Positions 62,536 through 64,000 of a stretch of DNA of 64,000 nucleotides are shown piece after piece (the first letter of the stretch is position 1; every line of letters begins with the position of its first letter). The notes under the pieces were generated by a model. The model saw nothing but the letters and a program-made list of their open reading frames with translations, was not told where the DNA came from and did not search any database. The stretch comes from Streptomyces sp. Je 1-79 (GTDB lineage: Bacteria > Actinomycetota > Actinomycetes > Streptomycetales > Streptomycetaceae): assembly GCF_025195125.1 (NCBI RefSeq), contig NZ_JAMGSL010000011.1, positions 1 to 64,000 on the forward strand, in the 5' to 3' direction. The translations under genes were made by a program, and so were the position numbers.

Positions 62536-62800
62536 GAATCTCGCGTTCCGGTCGGGTCGGGCAGGGGGCCAGGGAAAAGGGTAAGGGGCGTAGGCCCCCC
62601 GCTAGGAAGCCTCAGGGCACCACACAGATGTAATGAATTCGGCACAACACCCTCCGTTCACGTGATCTTGCGGAGTGTCACCGTCCGTTTCCGGCCCCCG
62701 GAGGCGGGTCGCGACCCCTCTGAACTGCGCGGGCCGCCGGTCCGTCCTCACTCTGCCGGTCGGGCCCCGCGGAGGGCGAAGATGCGGGATCATGTGTCGC

Positions 62801-63361
62801 ATGACCGAGGTGTCCTCGCTCACAGGACGGCTGCTCGTCGCCACCCCCGCCCTCGCCGACCCCAATTTCGACCGGGCGGTGGTGCTCCTGCTGGACCACG
62901 ACGACGAGGGCTCCCTCGGCGTTGTCCTGAACCGGCCGACCCCGGTCACGGTCGGTGACATCCTCGCTCCCTGGGCCGATCTCGCCGGCGAGCCGGGCGT
63001 GGTCTTCCAGGGCGGTCCGGTCTCCCTGGACGCGGCCCTCGGCCTCGCGGTGATCCCCGGCGACGAGGGCCCGCTGGGCTGGCGCCGGGTCTTCGGCGCG
63101 ATCGGCCTCGTCGACCTGGAGACCCCGCCCGAACTGCTCGGTCCCGCACTGGGCTCCCTCCGGATCTTCGCCGGCTACGCGGGCTGGGGCCCGGGTCAGC
63201 TGGAGACCGAGCTCGGCGACGGCGCCTGGTACGTCGTCGAGTCCGAACCGGGCGACGTCTCCTCGCCGCGCCCGGAGACACTGTGGCGCGAGGTGCTGCG
63301 CCGCCAGCGGAGCGACCTCGCGATGGTGGCGACGTACCCGGACGACCCTTCGCTCAACTGA
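62801..63361 (+). CDS. YqgE/AlgH family protein (UPF0301)
   Basis: A 186-residue YqgE/AlgH protein, starting MTEVSSLTGRLLVATPALAD at 62801; ATG 62792 is an alternative. The family hallmark is LLVATPALADPNFDRAVVLLLDHDDEGSLGVVLNRP near the N terminus, given here as DPNFDRAVVLLLDH and GVVLNRPT. YAGWGPGQLETELGDGAWYVV lies toward the C terminus. There is no membrane helix. The family is widespread, with unknown biochemical function. It precedes the DUF3039 gene by 30 bp and is probably cotranscribed or coordinated with it. Confidence 0.93.
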   Translation: MTEVSSLTGRLLVATPALADPNFDRAVVLLLDHDDEGSLGVVLNRPTPVTVGDILAPWADLAGEPGVVFQGGPVSLDAALGLAVIPGDEGPLGWRRVFGAIGLVDLETPPELLGPALGSLRIFAGYAGWGPGQLETELGDGAWYVVESEPGDVSSPRPETLWREVLRRQRSDLAMVATYPDDPSLN

Positions 63362-63391
63362 CACGTCCGGACCCCAGTACCCTTGGTTTCC

Positions 63392-63682
63392 ATGAGCACT
63401 CTCGAGCCCGAGCGCGGGGCAGGTACGGGAACACTCGTCGAGCCGACGCCGCAGGTTTCCCACGGCGACGGTGACCACGAGCGCTACGCCCATTACGTCC
63501 AGAAGGACAAGATCATGGCGAGCGCCCTCGACGGCACTCCCGTGGTCGCACTGTGCGGAAAGGTCTGGGTGCCGGGGCGTGATCCCAAGAAGTACCCGGT
63601 CTGCCCGATGTGCAAGGAGATCTACGAGTCCATGGGCTCCGGCGGCGGAGACAAGGACAAGGGCGGCAAGGACAAGAAGTAG
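63392..63682 (+). CDS. DUF3039 protein, small zinc ribbon
   Basis: A 96-residue protein starting MSTLEPERGAGTGTLVEPTP. The conserved block is YAHYVQKDKIMASALDGTPVVALCGKVW. It is followed by GRDPKKYPVCPMCKEIYESM, where Cys in LCGK and the CPMC pair could bind zinc. The C-terminal tail is Gly/Lys-rich (GGGDKDKGGKDKK). There is no ribosome-binding site, and a TACCCT at 63378-63383 suggests a leaderless or near-leaderless transcript. Function is unknown; the family is broadly conserved in actinobacteria. Confidence 0.9.
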   Translation: MSTLEPERGAGTGTLVEPTPQVSHGDGDHERYAHYVQKDKIMASALDGTPVVALCGKVWVPGRDPKKYPVCPMCKEIYESMGSGGGDKDKGGKDKK

Positions 63683-63715
63683 GACCGTGCCCCGGGGTGG
63701 CCCCCGGGACGGTCC
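63682..63715 (+). terminator. Terminator of DUF3039 gene
   Basis: GGACCGT (63682-63688) and ACGGTCC (63709-63715) close a GC stem with one bulge. The stem begins at the last base of the TAG stop. Confidence 0.8.
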
Positions 63716-63726
63716 TTGCGGTCGGG

Positions 63727-63770
63727 ACGGCCCCCGGCGCGCGCACCTCGGTGCGTGTGCCGGGGGCCGT
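63727..63770. terminator. Second 21-bp hairpin downstream
   Basis: Arm 63727-63747 (ACGGCCCCCGGCGCGCGCAC plus C) pairs with 63750-63770, two G-U pairs, 2-base loop. It is probably a backup terminator; the reverse strand is equally stable. Confidence 0.7.
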
Positions 63771-63848
63771 TCGCGTGTGCGAGTGCGGGGCCGTTCGCGT
63801 CGAGGCCCTTCGGTGGCGCGTTGCACGGGCTGCTTCCGCCGGTCACAG

Positions 63849-63892
63849 AGTGGTTGAGACCACTTGTCCGGGAGTTGGTCCACCCCTAACCT
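63849..63892 (+). promoter_or_regulatory. DasR-like operator over a promoter
   Basis: AGTGGTTGAGACCACT (63849-63864) has perfect AGTGGT/ACCACT arms and matches the DasR dre consensus at 14 of 16 positions. TTGTCC (63864-63869) and TAACCT (63887-63892), 17 bp apart, form a good promoter whose -35 abuts the operator. Transcription would start near 63899, toward the gene beginning at 63958. The leader holds GTGTTG/CAACAC (63898-63903, 63932-63937). Confidence 0.6.
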
Positions 63893-63957
63893 CTCGCGTG
63901 TTGTGCAGCACGAAACGCCTGTTGCGTATGTTGCAACACCACCGGAGGGGACCCGTC

Positions 63958-64000
63958 TTGAAGCTTCCTGCCCTCCCCCAAGCTCTCGGCTTCGCTCGAG
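63958..64000 (+). CDS. Start of a gene cut by the window edge
   Basis: TTG 63958 follows GGAGGGG (63944-63950) by 7 bases and opens LKLPALPQALGFAR. The gene leaves the window after 14 codons. The promoter and DasR-like operator upstream suggest a GlcNAc- or chitin-related gene, but the protein itself is too short to identify. The apparent codons run into a dispersed repeat, so the true reading frame could differ. Confidence 0.4.
   Translation, partial: MKLPALPQALGFAR
63971..64000. repeat. Common Streptomyces dispersed repeat, truncated
   Basis: CTCCCCCAAGCTCTCGGC followed by TTCGCTCGAG is the left half of a palindromic sequence I recall as very frequent in Streptomyces intergenic DNA, where a G-rich mirror half follows. 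Only the left half lies in the window. Confidence 0.5.

Overview
This is a chromosomal core segment of a Streptomyces (or very close streptomycete). The DNA is very GC-rich with GC-biased third codon positions. GTG and TTG starts are common, long antisense open frames lie opposite most genes, and short hairpins end many transcription units. Gene content and order (mtrA-mtrB-lpqB, hpf, secA, NAD-glutamate dehydrogenase, ftsE-ftsX-smpB-ssrA, narK-nnaR, sigU-rsuA, helD-type helicase, malic enzyme, hupA, murA) match what I recall of S. coelicolor from about SCO3017 down to SCO2946. That comparison is from memory. I see no prophage, integrase, transposase, CRISPR array, rRNA or tRNA; the only housekeeping RNA gene is tmRNA.

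Layout. 1-5.5 kb: a leftward DUF58 / MoxR / DUF4350 / DUF4129 / membrane-protein operon, divergent from 5.8-10.5 kb mtrA-mtrB-lpqB. 10.6-13.4 kb: ComF-type phosphoribosyltransferase, hibernation factor hpf, and a NarL-type response regulator with no kinase beside it. 13.4-18.3 kb: a YcaQ-type DNA glycosylase, a GNAT acetyltransferase and secA. 18.4-21.2 kb: small conserved genes. 21.6-26.6 kb: the giant NAD-glutamate dehydrogenase. 26.7-30.7 kb: GT87 glycosyltransferase, a polysaccharide-export ABC pair and a TetR regulator. 30.8-34.5 kb: a sugar ABC importer without its own ATPase. 34.7-41.7 kb: an FHA-FtsK ATPase divergent from two Ser/Thr kinases. 41.8-48.6 kb: prfB, a surface protein with an LAETG sorting signal, ftsEX, an S41 protease, smpB and ssrA. 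48.6-53.7 kb: MFS/LysR pair, narK and nnaR. 53.9-58.5 kb: CGNR regulator, sigU-rsuA and a HelD-type helicase. 58.5-63.7 kb: a probable small RNA, malic enzyme with an ACT domain, hupA, murA, a YqgE protein and a DUF3039 protein. The right edge holds a DasR-like operator over a promoter, and the start of a further gene that runs into a common Streptomyces repeat.

How the genes fit together. Several blocks concern the cell envelope and division: MtrAB-LpqB, MoxR/DUF58, FtsEX, the ABC exporter, MurA, the LAETG protein and the kinases with their FHA partner. Others concern translation quality and resting ribosomes (Hpf, SmpB/tmRNA, RF2), nitrogen metabolism (glutamate dehydrogenase, NarK, NnaR), and transcription under stress (SigU/RsuA, HelD).

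The least explained material is non-coding. The 364 bp between helD and the malic enzyme gene carries a SigR-like promoter, a closed branched RNA ending in a 21-bp terminator, a GGAAA/TTTCC dyad and a second structured leader. Other unusual leaders precede hpf, the orphan response regulator, glutamate dehydrogenase, the second kinase, nnaR and hupA. All starts, promoters and structures were read by eye, without database searches or folding software.
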